This document shows positions 18,784 to 27,865 of a stretch of DNA of 64,000 nt, in pieces. The DNA is from Pannonibacter carbonis. GTDB lineage: Bacteria; Pseudomonadota; Alphaproteobacteria; Rhizobiales; Stappiaceae. Made by a program: the position numbers and the translations under genes. The stretch spans positions 124,001 through 188,000 of the forward strand of contig NZ_PUDR01000005.1 of the NCBI RefSeq assembly GCF_003012935.1, given 5' to 3'. The notes under the pieces were generated by a model. That model had not been told where the DNA came from. It searched no databases and saw nothing but the letters and a program-made list of their open reading frames with translations. Every line of letters starts with the position of its first letter. Positions within the stretch are counted from its first letter, which is position 1.

Positions 18784-19854
18784 GTGACATCGACCGCGAA
18801 GCCAAAGCATCACAGCAAAATGCTACTGCAAAGCCTGGAACAGCTCGCGAGAAACAAGGACGCCTCGGCCAGATCAGAGCTGATCCGGACGCTTGGCTCG
18901 GAGTTTGCCAATCCGTCGACACCGGACCCGTCCGCGATGGAGCGGGAACTGTTCTCAGCCCTGGTGCTGGATGTGTTTCACCAGCTCGACCGACCGACGC
19001 GCTTTGATCTGGTCGTCCGGCTGGCCAAGACGCAGAGGATAACATCTGCACTGGCAGACCGTCTCGCGCAGGAGGATTTCGAGCTCAGCGAACCTGTCCT
19101 TGAATTCTCGCCGACCATCAGCCAAAGCGCCTTGCGCGAGATCGTCCGCAGTCGATCCGATCGCCACCGGGCCGCGATTGCCCGGCGCATGGATCTGCCG
19201 GAAGACATCGTTGACACGATGATTGCCAAGGCCGGCCGCGGTGTCACCTACATCCTCCTGCGCAATCTATCAGTAACATTCTCGGCGCGCGGACTTCTGG
19301 CCCTGCTGATCTTCGCAAATGTGGAACAGCCCGTCCTTGGCGGCATCGCCCAGCGGGCCCTTCAGGACGAAGTCTTTCGCAGCGACCTCCAGACCATCCT
19401 CGACGCCAATTGCCCGCTGATCCCGCCTGCCCTCGCCAAGGCCATGAAGGAGGATGACCTGGAGCGTCTGGCACGGACCGCGAAAAGCGACGACAAGGCC
19501 GTAGACTTCAGCATCGATGGCAAGTCGATCTCCTGCCACGAGGCCCATGTTCAGATCGCATCGGGAGAACTGTCGTTCGATTCCATCCTGCTGACGCTGA
19601 TCGAGCAGAAGCGTATCGACGCCTGTTTCTGGCTGATTGCCCGCAAGACACATGTCCCCGAGACGACGGTCGCCAAGATCATCAAGTCGGACGCTGACAG
19701 CGCCGTGACAAACCTGATGCGCGATACGGGAATCGACCACAAGACCTTCCGCCGCTTTCTGGAAGCCCGGTGCCAGTGGTTCGACCGCAGCAACCGGACG
19801 ATCCCCGACGAGATCCTCCGCTTCCGGACCGGCCGACGCATGGCCGCTGTCTAA
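18784..19854 (+). CDS. DUF2336 domain protein
   Basis: The 356-residue protein is all alpha-helical, with recurring motifs such as RTLGSEFANPS, DLPEDIVDTMIAKAG and ARKTHVPETTVAKIIK that resemble HEAT-like repeats. The overall pattern matches DUF2336, a family found almost only in alphaproteobacteria and often near signalling, motility or cell-cycle genes; a few members are linked to surface adhesion control and stress. I used the GTG start at 18784 (AAGG 9 bases before); an ATG at 18820 would remove 12 residues. No transmembrane segment is present. The neighbourhood with CheZ and a chemoreceptor supports a signalling role, but the biochemical function is unknown. Confidence 0.82.
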   Translation: MTSTAKPKHHSKMLLQSLEQLARNKDASARSELIRTLGSEFANPSTPDPSAMERELFSALVLDVFHQLDRPTRFDLVVRLAKTQRITSALADRLAQEDFELSEPVLEFSPTISQSALREIVRSRSDRHRAAIARRMDLPEDIVDTMIAKAGRGVTYILLRNLSVTFSARGLLALLIFANVEQPVLGGIAQRALQDEVFRSDLQTILDANCPLIPPALAKAMKEDDLERLARTAKSDDKAVDFSIDGKSISCHEAHVQIASGELSFDSILLTLIEQKRIDACFWLIARKTHVPETTVAKIIKSDADSAVTNLMRDTGIDHKTFRRFLEARCQWFDRSNRTIPDEILRFRTGRRMAAV

Positions 19855-19900
19855 CGCAGTTCCGACCCACGCCAGAACCGTGACATTGGGACGGGCAGCA

Positions 19901-19920
19901 GAAAATACATATGTATTTTC
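19901..19920. repeat. Perfect 20-bp AT-rich palindrome
   Basis: GAAAATACATATGTATTTTC is a perfect inverted repeat with no loop, between the ends of two convergent genes and six bases from the threonine dehydratase stop. It lacks the GC stem of a normal terminator, so it is either a weak bidirectional terminator or a protein-binding site. Confidence 0.7.
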
Positions 19921-19926
19921 AAAGAC

Positions 19927-20904
19927 TTAAGCAGCAAGTGCGCGCTGCATCATCGCCGGATCCACATTGCCGCCAGACAGGACTATGGCAACCGGCCCAG
20001 AACCGGACGGCACCTTGCCAGACAAAAGCGCAGCCAGTGCCACGGCACCGCCTGGCTCAACGACCAGCTTCAACTCCCGGAACGCAAAGGCGACGGCAGC
20101 AAGCGCCTCAGCATCACTGACGACCAAGCCGCGCGCCTTGCGTTGCAGGAGGATGCCGAACGCTGTCTCACCGGGCTCACCCGTCAGGATCGCATCGCAG
20201 ATTGACCCGCTTGCAGCCGCATTCGCCTGCCGGGTGCCACTTTCCAGCGAGCGGGCATAGTCATCAAACCCGGCCGGTTCGCTGGTGCAGACAAGTGCAC
20301 CCGGCGCATCGGCCGCAAGGCCAAGCGCCATGCCACTGGTCAACCCGCCTCCGCCTGTGCAGGCCACGACGACCTCCGGCACCAACCCCAGCGCCTTCGC
20401 CTGCGCACCGATCTCCAGACCGACTGTACCCTGGCCGGAAATGACGCCTGCATCATTGTACGGATGCACGAAGGTGGCCCCGGTCCGTCCGCAGATTTCC
20501 GCCGCGATTGCATCCCGGTCATCCACACCCCGGCGATAGGTGATCACCTGCGCGCCATAATCACGCGTGCGCTTCAGCTTGATGGCCGGAGCATCGTCAG
20601 GCATCACGATCGTAGCCTGAAGCCCGAGGATACGCGCGGCTTCCGCAACGCCTTGCGCGTGATTACCCGAGGAACAGGCAACAACGCCGGACGACCGCTC
20701 ATCGGAAGGAATCATGGACAGACGATTGAATGCGCCACGAAACTTGAAGGAGCCGGTGCGCTGCAGAACCTCGGGCTTTACCAGGACGGGGCGACCGGCC
20801 AAAGCATCAAGCACCTGGAACCGCAACAGCGGTGTTACAACCACGTGGCCTGCAAGTCGGTCGCGAGCCGCCAGCACTGTCTCATAGCTCGGCAGGTCCA
20901 ACAT
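19927..20904 (-). CDS. Threonine/serine dehydratase (PLP-dependent)
   Basis: The 325-residue enzyme belongs to the fold-type II PLP family. The Schiff-base lysine is Lys54 in GSFKFRGA, the phosphate-binding loop is CTGGGGLTSG, and SSGNHAQGVA binds the substrate carboxylate. It would deaminate threonine (to 2-oxobutyrate) or serine (to pyruvate) in the cytoplasm. There is no C-terminal ACT-type regulatory domain, so it is likely a catabolic rather than isoleucine-regulated enzyme; serine or hydroxyaspartate are alternatives. It follows the glycosyltransferase gene by 66 bases on the same strand and may be transcribed with it. Confidence 0.9.
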   Translation of the reverse strand: MLDLPSYETVLAARDRLAGHVVVTPLLRFQVLDALAGRPVLVKPEVLQRTGSFKFRGAFNRLSMIPSDERSSGVVACSSGNHAQGVAEAARILGLQATIVMPDDAPAIKLKRTRDYGAQVITYRRGVDDRDAIAAEICGRTGATFVHPYNDAGVISGQGTVGLEIGAQAKALGLVPEVVVACTGGGGLTSGMALGLAADAPGALVCTSEPAGFDDYARSLESGTRQANAAASGSICDAILTGEPGETAFGILLQRKARGLVVSDAEALAAVAFAFRELKLVVEPGGAVALAALLSGKVPSGSGPVAIVLSGGNVDPAMMQRALAA

Positions 20905-20970
20905 CTGAGGGTACTCCGTTGCGCTCCTCAGCGGTAGCAGCCCGAAGACACCTCGACAAGCGGTCAGATG

Positions 20971-22032
20971 CTATTCCGCCGCAGCGGAGGTGTCCGCGGC
21001 AGGGTTGTGTCCAGCGTTCTGACTTGCATGGGCCAGCTCGGCATTTTCGAGAAACTGACGCGAACTGTTGGCCCAGGAATACCCCTGCGCCACCTGGCGA
21101 CAGTAATCGCGCGGGATATCAAGCGCCGCGAGAGCAGCTTCGCGCAGATCATGCGAGAGAACTCCTGCCCCGCTCTCCCCGATAACATCCAGTGGGCCCA
21201 TCACTGGATAGGCCGCGACAGGGACACCGCAGGCAAGCGCTTCAAGCAGGACGTTGCCAAACGTATCCGTCAGAGACGGAAAGACAAAAACATCGGCGGC
21301 GGCGTAATGGCGGGCCAGATCCTCACCGACCTTGGCGCCGGTAAACAGCACATCCGGATAGGCCTTGCGCAAGGGTTCCAGCTGTGGCCCCTCGCCGACC
21401 ACAACCTTGCTGCCCGGAAGATCCAGATCCAGGAACGCGGTGATATTCTTCTCGACCGCAACGCGCCCGACATTCATGAAGATCGGCCGTGGCAGATCAT
21501 CGGGCAGGACATTGCCTTCGAAAGGCCGGAACACGGCATCATCAACCCCGCGCGACCAACGCATCAAGTTGGTGAAGCCCCGGGCGGTCAGATCTTCATC
21601 CAGTGACCGGGTTGCCACCATGCACCCCTGCCCGGCGTTGTGGAACCGGCGCAGCCAGCCATAGGTCCAGTCAAGCGGCACGGGCAAGCGGGCGGAGAGA
21701 TACTCAGGAAACCGCGTGTGGTAACTCGTCGTGAAGACTTGCCCGGATCTCAACGCGGCACGGCGGGCGAGAATGCCCAGCGGTCCTTCCGTCGCGATGT
21801 GGAGATGGTCGCAATTGAACTTGCGGATCAGGGACCGAACCCGCCCCGGTGTCGTCAACGACAGGCGTATTTCCGGATAGGTCGGGCATGGCAGGGTGCG
21901 GAACAGCTGCGGCGTCAAAAACTCGACGCGTACCCCCATGCGCTCCAGCTCTTCAGCTGTGCGTTCGAGCGAACGGACTACGCCATTGATTTGCGGATGC
22001 CACGCATCCGTCACGATGAGAACGGAGGTCAT
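20971..22032 (-). CDS. Glycosyltransferase family 4 (GT-B), lipid glycosylation candidate
   Basis: From the ATG at 22032 the protein has 353 residues. It shows the two Rossmann halves of a GT-B enzyme: N-terminal DAWHPQINGVVRSLERTAEEL and C-terminal FMNVGRVAVEKNI with the nucleotide-sugar motif FVFPSLTDTFGNVLLEALAC, where the conserved Glu of the EX7E pattern lies. It overlaps the upstream phosphatase gene by four bases (ATGA), implying coupled translation. Such pairs of a GT4 and an LpxH-like protein are common in alphaproteobacteria and the GT resembles enzymes annotated as alpha-mannosyl or glycolipid transferases. The acceptor is probably a membrane lipid, but that is inferred from context. 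Confidence 0.88.
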   Translation of the reverse strand: MTSVLIVTDAWHPQINGVVRSLERTAEELERMGVRVEFLTPQLFRTLPCPTYPEIRLSLTTPGRVRSLIRKFNCDHLHIATEGPLGILARRAALRSGQVFTTSYHTRFPEYLSARLPVPLDWTYGWLRRFHNAGQGCMVATRSLDEDLTARGFTNLMRWSRGVDDAVFRPFEGNVLPDDLPRPIFMNVGRVAVEKNITAFLDLDLPGSKVVVGEGPQLEPLRKAYPDVLFTGAKVGEDLARHYAAADVFVFPSLTDTFGNVLLEALACGVPVAAYPVMGPLDVIGESGAGVLSHDLREAALAALDIPRDYCRQVAQGYSWANSSRQFLENAELAHASQNAGHNPAADTSAAAE

Positions 22033-22832
22033 GCCGCGACGGGCTGCTCCTGGGCCGCCTCGTCCGAGGTTTCCAGCTTCGCGTGTTCCACCCATCGGAT
22101 CACCTCGAAGGTCCCGTCATGATGCTCGGCGACGGCCGTGCAACTCTCAACCCAATCACCGGTATTGATGTAATGGATGCCATGGGTCATGTGGCTGGCC
22201 GCATGGTGAATGTGCCCACAGATCACGCCATGGGTCCCTTGACGTCTCGCCTCGTCTGACAAGGCCTCCTCGAAGCGGCCGATGAAACTCACCGCATTCT
22301 TCACCTTCAGCTTCGCCCAGGCGGACAGCGACCAGTAGGTCAGGCCAAGACGACGACGCATGAAGTTCAGCGTCGTGTTGAGGCCAAGTGCCGCGACATA
22401 AGCCTTGTCCCCGAAAAAGGCGAGCCACTTCGCGTGGCGGATGACCACATCGAACTGGTCGCCATGGATCACAAGATATTCTCGCCCGTCCGCAGCGGTA
22501 TGGACAACGCTGTCAGCAACCTCCACGCCGCCGAAATGCGTGCCGAGAAAGTCGCGCAGGAACTCATCGTGATTGCCGGGGATGTAGAAAATCCGCGCGC
22601 CCTTGCGAGCCTTGCGCAGGATCTTCTGGATCACGTCGTTGTGCGCCTGCGGCCAATACCACGCCCGCTTCAGGCGCCAGCCATCCACGATATCCCCAAC
22701 CAGATAGACGGTCTCGGCATCATTGTACTTGAGGAAATCAAGTAAGAGGTCAGCCTGGCAACCACGGGTTCCGAGATGAACATCGGAAATGAACAAAGCC
22801 CGATAGTGCCGCGCTTCCGGTCGCGCTGTCAT
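22029..22832 (-). CDS. UDP-2,3-diacylglucosamine diphosphatase-like metallophosphoesterase
   Basis: The 267-residue protein is a calcineurin-like phosphoesterase with the five family motifs: ISDVHLGTRG, YLVGDIVDGW, IPGNHDE, VIHGDQFD and ICGHIHHA, which bind two metal ions. It is annotated LpxH-like, the enzyme cleaving UDP-diacylglucosamine to lipid X. Many alphaproteobacteria use LpxI for that step, so this homologue, tied to a glycosyltransferase gene, may act on another nucleotide-linked lipid. The start ATG at 22832 has GGAG 8 bases upstream; a GTG at 22841 overlaps that site. It would act at the cytoplasmic face of the inner membrane. Confidence 0.87.
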   Translation of the reverse strand: MTARPEARHYRALFISDVHLGTRGCQADLLLDFLKYNDAETVYLVGDIVDGWRLKRAWYWPQAHNDVIQKILRKARKGARIFYIPGNHDEFLRDFLGTHFGGVEVADSVVHTAADGREYLVIHGDQFDVVIRHAKWLAFFGDKAYVAALGLNTTLNFMRRRLGLTYWSLSAWAKLKVKNAVSFIGRFEEALSDEARRQGTHGVICGHIHHAASHMTHGIHYINTGDWVESCTAVAEHHDGTFEVIRWVEHAKLETSDEAAQEQPVAA

Positions 22833-23007
22833 CGTCCGCACTCCACGTCAAGGACGAGGCTCTTAGACGCGATTCAAGTATCAGGAATATGACAAAGCGC
22901 AGAAAGCGGCGGTTTCCGTCGGCCAGATCGACTAAATCCCTGAAATGAAACGGCGCTTTATGACAGCATGCTTAACGCTGCCGGGGCCTTCATGACACTG
23001 CAGCAAA

Positions 23008-23034
23008 CAAAAAAGCCGACGCACTGCGCCGGCT
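23008..23034 (-). terminator. Distal half of the fadL terminator (with T-run)
   Basis: Read on the minus strand, the stem-loop AGCCGGCGCAGTGCGTCGGC is followed by TTTTTTG, a complete terminator for fadL. An identical stem-loop without the T-run lies nearer the gene at 23127-23147, separated by the palindromic element. Confidence 0.75.
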
Positions 23035-23147
23035 GAGCTTGATGACAAACCTCGACCTCACCGAAGTCATCCCGGCCAAGCGAAGCGCCGAGCCGGGATG
23101 ACGATAGAGGGTTTGTCAGCGGTCTGAGCCGACGCACTGCGCCGGCT
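23014..23147. repeat. Palindromic intergenic element flanked by a 21-bp direct repeat (copy 1)
   Basis: The outer 21 bases at 23014-23034 and 23127-23147 are identical and each forms the terminator stem-loop. The ~90-base insert between them has terminal inverted repeats TGACAAACC (23043-23051) and GGTTTGTCA (23110-23118) and an inner inverted repeat GTCATCCCGGC (23066-23076) with its complement at 23092-23102. The insert resembles copy 2 at 36.8 kb, but the flanking repeats of the two copies differ, so they look like duplicated target sequence. Confidence 0.75.
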
Positions 23148-23170
23148 CTTCTTGTCTTTTCAGGAGGCTG

Positions 23171-24481
23171 TCAGAGCTTGCCACCCCAACGGTAGCGGAA
23201 GGCTGCCGTGAAGATGTTGACATTGGCATCGACATTCGCGGTCAGACGGCCAACGGCAGGGTTATAGTCCTGATGCCCTGGGCCGATGTTGATCTTGGTC
23301 TTCTCCGGAATGATGTGCGTGTAGCCGAGATCCAGGGACATGTTTTCCATGACCTTGTAGCTCAGGCCAGCCGACAGCCAGTACCGATTGTTGTCCGGAA
23401 GACGCGCAGAGCGGATCTTCTCATCGATCGGAGACAGCTCATAAGCAAGGCCGGCGCGCAGCGTCAGCTTTTCATTGAAATCATATTCACCACCAACGGC
23501 AAAGAACCAGCCGTCATTGTAGTTGAACTTGAGATCCGGGGTCGACGCAGTGCCAGACTTCGGCTTGGTGTGAATGGTGCCCAGGCGGCTCCAGTTGGTC
23601 CACTCGACGGTACCCGCCACCCGGAACGCATCCGACACGCGCTGCTTGACCGAGAAGGTCACCATTTCCGGGGTCATCGTCGACGCGGTGATGCCCGTGG
23701 TCATCGCCGGGAACGGTGTACCGGAGGGAAGCGCCACGCCAGCCGGCTGGATGTACTTCCCGTCAAGTTCATGCGACACGGCAGAACGGAAGCCGAGACC
23801 GAATTCGGTGCCTTCCATCGGCTTGACCGTGACACCCGCTGTCACGCCAAACCCAATATCGCTGCCCTTTACTTCGGCATTCTGCGCCGTCGAGGACAAC
23901 GGGAAAGCGGATTTCAGACGAACCTGCAGATACTGGATCTGGATGCCGGCACCCACCGAGATCATGTCGTTGATGCGATAGCCGATGGTTGGGGTGAAAT
24001 TGACCGAGAATACTTCCGACGAGCGGTTGTACCACTTGCCGGACCAGTCGGGGCTCGGCTTGGTTGCCAGACCGAACGGGGCGGTGATCGACATACCGAC
24101 AAAGAGGTCGTCATTGACCTTGTAGGCATTGTAGCTGGCCGGAATCCAGGCATCAGAACCGATATCGCCTGTCTTGCCTGAGCCCGAACCGATCCACGGA
24201 ATAGCCCCCCTGGTAAAGGTTGCATCCAGATCCGCACTCGGCACGATGAACGAGTTGTGGGATTCGAAGGTGATCCCCTCACCTGCGCCGGTGATCGTCG
24301 CCGGGTTCCAGAACATCGATGAAATGCTCGGACCAGTTGTGGCGTTACCTGCGAAAGACATGCCCTGGTAGTAGGCGCTCTGCTCCCGCAGCGCGAAGCC
24401 GCCGGCCTGGGCCTGCCCGGCCACCGCGATCAGGCTCAGCGCCGAGCCGCACAGAGCAGCAGCCTTGAGTGCACGGTTCAT
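23171..24481 (-). CDS. fadL: Outer membrane transporter FadL/TodX family
   Basis: The 436-residue protein begins with a signal peptide (RALKAAALCGSALSLIAVAG, cleavage likely after QAQA). The mature start GGFALREQSAYYQGMSFAG and the segment MFWNPATI are the hallmark of FadL-type beta-barrels with an N-terminal hatch. It ends in alternating strands finishing with FRYRWGGKL. It would take up long-chain fatty acids or other hydrophobic compounds across the outer membrane. I used the ATG at 24481, with GGGAGGGAAC 6 bases before it. An acyl-CoA ligase at 37 kb could act on imported fatty acids. Its terminator was split by the palindromic element downstream. Confidence 0.92.
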   Translation of the reverse strand: MNRALKAAALCGSALSLIAVAGQAQAGGFALREQSAYYQGMSFAGNATTGPSISSMFWNPATITGAGEGITFESHNSFIVPSADLDATFTRGAIPWIGSGSGKTGDIGSDAWIPASYNAYKVNDDLFVGMSITAPFGLATKPSPDWSGKWYNRSSEVFSVNFTPTIGYRINDMISVGAGIQIQYLQVRLKSAFPLSSTAQNAEVKGSDIGFGVTAGVTVKPMEGTEFGLGFRSAVSHELDGKYIQPAGVALPSGTPFPAMTTGITASTMTPEMVTFSVKQRVSDAFRVAGTVEWTNWSRLGTIHTKPKSGTASTPDLKFNYNDGWFFAVGGEYDFNEKLTLRAGLAYELSPIDEKIRSARLPDNNRYWLSAGLSYKVMENMSLDLGYTHIIPEKTKINIGPGHQDYNPAVGRLTANVDANVNIFTAAFRYRWGGKL

Positions 24482-25055
24482 ATTCAAGTTCCCTCCCAAA
24501 AACATTCGTGTCCGCTCTGCCTAGCTTTCACGATTGGAAAGAGGATCAATAAAACCCGACACAAGTGCAATTGCGAAAATCAGCAGTGCGTAGCGCGGCC
24601 TAGTCATGCTGCGGTGCAAAAATGACGAGAACTTAACCCGATACCCCAACGTCACCCCTGCCGATAACGTCAATTTCTTCTGGTTCACACTGTTTCCTGC
24701 AACGCCCAGGCTCTGAACTCGCACATTGCCTAATTTTTGAGCAAAATCACCACCCCACAGAACGGACATATTTTCGTCACTTGCGTTGCTGAACTGCAAC
24801 AGATCAAGTGGCAGTCCCTTGTCGAAGGCGCGCCACCCCCGGGCGAAGTCCGGCCAGGGGGCGGGAGGATCGTGCTTGCCGGCGGGCGACGGCGCCCTGT
24901 TCCCTGCCAATGGCCGTGGCCTGACCTCAGCAGGGACCAGAGCAGGTCACCGCTTTGAACAGCACGATTCGGGGCCAGCGGAATGCAGGAAGCGCTCTTC
25001 GCCCCGCAAAGCCCTGAATGCGTCACACGTTACGTCAAGCGTGCTCAGATGCCGG
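24482..25055. other. Intergenic region upstream of fadL, no gene seen
   Basis: About 570 bases separate the TRAP receptor stop from fadL. The open frame at 24521-24910 on the minus strand has no ribosome-binding site or recognisable pattern, and its composition does not look coding. The part from 24541 to 24780 is AT-richer and probably holds the fadL promoter. I see no clear operator. Confidence 0.5.
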
Positions 25056-26150
25056 TCAGGCGCCGTCGCGCGCCGACAGGAAGCGTTGAACCGAGACCCG
25101 GCTCCAAAGCGCGAGCCGCGCGACTGCGGCCTGATAGCTTTCAAGGATCTTCGCCGACAGCGGATCCTTGTCGGCAAATCCGGCAAGCACCGCGTCGCTT
25201 TCCTTGCGCAAGCCAGCCAGCACGTCATCGGGATAGAAACGCACCTCAACGCCATCCGTCTGTTGCAGGGTGGCGAGCGAGCCGGCATTCATCCACTCGC
25301 TTTCGGTCAGGGCCAGCGCGTTTTCCGCGCGGCAGGCCTCAAGCACGATCGCGCGAAGGTCTTCCGGCAGACCGTCAAGCGCCACCTTGTTGAACAGGGC
25401 CTCGCCGGTTCCGTTCGGTTCGTGGAAGCCGGGGGCGTAGTAGTATTTCGCCACCTTCTGGAAGCCCATGGCCTGGTCACTCCATGGCCCCAGAAACTCG
25501 GTCGCATCAATCACGCCGGACTGGAGGGCCTGGAAGATCTCGCCAGGCGGCAGCGCCACCGGAGTTGCTCCAAGCCGCCGCAGGACCTCACCGCCGAGCC
25601 CCGGCATGCGGATCTTCAGACCAGCCAGATCATTCAGCGACGTGATCTCACGCTTGAACCAGCCGCCCATCTGCACGCCGGTGTTGCCGGCCATCACCGG
25701 CTTGATGCCGAAGGGAGCGTAAAGCTCATCCCACAGCGCCTGACCGCCCCCCTGGTCGATCCACGTCATGTGTTCGAGCGGCGTCAGGCCAAAGGGGATG
25801 GCGGTGAAGAACACGGCAGCCGGCATCTTGCCCTGCCAAAAGAACGATGCGGTGTGCCCCATCTGTGCCGTACCGGAGGAGACAGCGTCGAGCACGCCGA
25901 GCGCTGGAACCAGCTCGCCGGCGGCGGCCAGTTGCACCCGCATGCGGCCACCCGACAACTTGCCGATCTGGTCGCAAATGCGTTGTGCTGTCACGCCCGG
26001 ACCTGGCAGGTTCTTCTGCCACGAGGTCACCATCTTCCATTCGATGGTCGCAGACCCCAGTGCAAGCCCAGGCGCAGCAAGCGTGCCTGCAGCGCCAGCC
26101 AGACCAAGGCCAAGCGCCTTGCGGCGGGACAGTGTCAGATCATGGGTCAT
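25056..26150 (-). CDS. TRAP transporter solute receptor (DctP type), thiamine-operon linked
   Basis: The 364-residue protein has a twin-arginine signal ([20 protein letters not shown]) and the mature DctP-type fold: [12 protein letters not shown] near the start and [17 protein letters not shown] with the ligand-carboxylate arginine in KIRMPG. Members with the [20 protein letters not shown] segment belong to the group binding keto acids or related compounds. It would bind a solute in the periplasm. It overlaps thiD by four bases (ATGA), so it is coupled to the thiamine salvage genes. No TRAP membrane subunits (DctQ/M) are nearby. The linkage suggests a role with a thiamine precursor, which is an inference. 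Confidence 0.88.
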   Translation of the reverse strand: MTHDLTLSRRKALGLGLAGAAGTLAAPGLALGSATIEWKMVTSWQKNLPGPGVTAQRICDQIGKLSGGRMRVQLAAAGELVPALGVLDAVSSGTAQMGHTASFFWQGKMPAAVFFTAIPFGLTPLEHMTWIDQGGGQALWDELYAPFGIKPVMAGNTGVQMGGWFKREITSLNDLAGLKIRMPGLGGEVLRRLGATPVALPPGEIFQALQSGVIDATEFLGPWSDQAMGFQKVAKYYYAPGFHEPNGTGEALFNKVALDGLPEDLRAIVLEACRAENALALTESEWMNAGSLATLQQTDGVEVRFYPDDVLAGLRKESDAVLAGFADKDPLSAKILESYQAAVARLALWSRVSVQRFLSARDGA

Positions 26151-26959
26151 TCAGCAGTCTCCCAGACGGCATGGAAATGGTGCACTGGTCCGTGTCCGGA
26201 GCCGATTGCAAGATGATCGGCGGCACGAATGGCCGCAGTCACATAGGCCTTGGCGGCGGCAACCGCATCCGGCAGCGCGAGCCCGCGGGCCAGTCCTGCC
26301 GTGATGGCCGATGACAGGGTGCAGCCCGTGCCGTGGGTGTTGCGGGTGGTGTGACGCGGCGCCGAAAACCAGTTCTCGCTGCCGTCAGCGGTCAGCAGCA
26401 GATCCTCGCTCTGCGGACCTTCGCCATGACCGCCCTTGAGCAGAACTGCGCGGGCGCCAAGGCCAAGCAGCGCACCGGCCTGGATCCGCATGTCGTCCCT
26501 GCCAATGGCAGCGGCAACGCCAAGCATGCGCGCGGCCTCGGGGAGGTTCGGCGTGATGAGCGACGCCCGTGGCAGCAGCTCAGCGATGATCACCTGCACC
26601 GCCTCAGGCACCAGCAGCGGATCACCGGAGGCCGCCACCATGACGGGGTCGAGAACCACCGGACGCGGCTTGTAGGCATCAAGCCCGGCCGCCACGGCGA
26701 GGATCACGTCCGGACGGGACAGCATGCCGATCTTGATCGCATCGACAGACAGATCCCCCAGCACCGCATCCATCTGCGCCCGAACGAACTGCGGCGGCAC
26801 ATCGTGGATTGCGGTGACGCCGTGGGTGTTCTGCGCCGTCAACGCGGTCAGAACGCTGGCGCCGTAGACGCCGAGTGCAGAGAAGGTCTTGAGATCGGCC
26901 TGAATGCCGGCACCGCCGCCGGAATCCGAGCCCGCAATGGTCAAGGCAATTGCTGTCAT
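26147..26959 (-). CDS. thiD: Hydroxymethylpyrimidine (phosphate) kinase ThiD
   Basis: The 270-residue ribokinase-family enzyme phosphorylates HMP and then HMP-phosphate to HMP-pyrophosphate, the pyrimidine half of thiamine. Motifs seen are [19 protein letters not shown] near the N-terminus, [15 protein letters not shown] in the middle, LKGGHGEG, and the anion hole with catalytic Asp region [17 protein letters not shown]. The ATG at 26959 is 38 bases after the thiM stop; the 3' end overlaps the TRAP receptor start. It would be controlled by the TPP riboswitch upstream of thiM. Confidence 0.95.
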   Translation of the reverse strand: MTAIALTIAGSDSGGGAGIQADLKTFSALGVYGASVLTALTAQNTHGVTAIHDVPPQFVRAQMDAVLGDLSVDAIKIGMLSRPDVILAVAAGLDAYKPRPVVLDPVMVAASGDPLLVPEAVQVIIAELLPRASLITPNLPEAARMLGVAAAIGRDDMRIQAGALLGLGARAVLLKGGHGEGPQSEDLLLTADGSENWFSAPRHTTRNTHGTGCTLSSAITAGLARGLALPDAVAAAKAYVTAAIRAADHLAIGSGHGPVHHFHAVWETAE

Positions 26960-26997
26960 CGGGATGCCCCAGGTTTAAGAAGACAGGATGAAGACGG

Positions 26998-27750
26998 TCA
27001 GGCGAGCCGCAGCTGGTCTGTAAGGGTTCTGGCGTCGAGGCCGTAGAGCGCATCGAGGAACGCGGGCACGAAGCTGCCCGGCCCCCTCGCCTCACGCGCA
27101 GCCAGCTCCCCTGCAATCGCCACAAAGCTGAGACCGCTCGCGGCTGCCAGCAGCGGATCAGGTTCCACCGCCAGGCAGGCCCCGAGCACGGCACCGGCTG
27201 CGCAGCCCGTGGCCGTCACGCGGCCCATCATCGGATCGCCATTGGCCAGACGGAGCTGGCGGCCGCCGCAAGACACGACGTCAACGGCCCCTGTCACCGC
27301 ATAGGAACCGGCACCCAGCCGATCCGCCCCGCCCATCGCCGCAAGTTCGCCGGCGTTGACCTTCAGCAGGGTTGGGGTCCGCAAAAGCAGGTCCCCGGCC
27401 AGCGCCAGACGGGGCGGCGAGCGGTCAACGAAGACCGGATCGAGCACCCAGGGCTTGCCGTCCCGTTCGGCGACCTCCAGCCCGAGGGCAAAGGCGGTGC
27501 GGCGTGTGTCATCCAGCGTGCCCAGGTTGAGCAGCAGGGCATCGGCACTTGCCGCGAAGGCCGGGACTTCCTCGGCCGCCAGTGTCATCGAAGGGATCGC
27601 CCCAAGTGCCAGGAGCACGTTGGCGGTGAAGGCTTGGGCAACGGCGTTGGTCAGGCAATGGACGCGCGGAGCCCGCTGGCGCAAACGCTCCAGGACACCA
27701 GCCATGGCGTCCGCCAGCGCCTCACGTGAGTGATCGATCGCAGCGTTCAT
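26998..27750 (-). CDS. thiM: Hydroxyethylthiazole kinase ThiM
   Basis: The 250-residue enzyme phosphorylates 4-methyl-5-(2-hydroxyethyl)thiazole to salvage the thiazole half of thiamine. Family motifs are HCLTNAVAQAFTANVLLALG near the N-terminus, WVLDPVFVDRSP, the substrate segment LKVNAGELAAMGG and the ATP-binding glycine-rich end TATGCAAGAVLGACL. The length is close to the family's usual 260-270. It is the first gene of the operon, and the TPP riboswitch lies about 115 bases upstream. No thiE or de novo genes (thiC, thiG) are in the window. Confidence 0.93.
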   Translation of the reverse strand: MNAAIDHSREALADAMAGVLERLRQRAPRVHCLTNAVAQAFTANVLLALGAIPSMTLAAEEVPAFAASADALLLNLGTLDDTRRTAFALGLEVAERDGKPWVLDPVFVDRSPPRLALAGDLLLRTPTLLKVNAGELAAMGGADRLGAGSYAVTGAVDVVSCGGRQLRLANGDPMMGRVTATGCAAGAVLGACLAVEPDPLLAAASGLSFVAIAGELAAREARGPGSFVPAFLDALYGLDARTLTDQLRLA

Positions 27751-27865
27751 GCCGCCTCTCCAAATAGATGGAACGCGAGCGGATGCTCAGCGAAGGGCAG
27801 CAGCAATGTCGAGGAAATCAACTGGCAGCGCATCGAAGGCGCGGCCGAACACATCTGGCCTGTCA

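Noticed and set aside
24521-24910. 129-residue frame upstream of fadL
   Set aside because: No ribosome-binding site, no recognisable pattern, and composition like non-coding DNA; kept only as intergenic.
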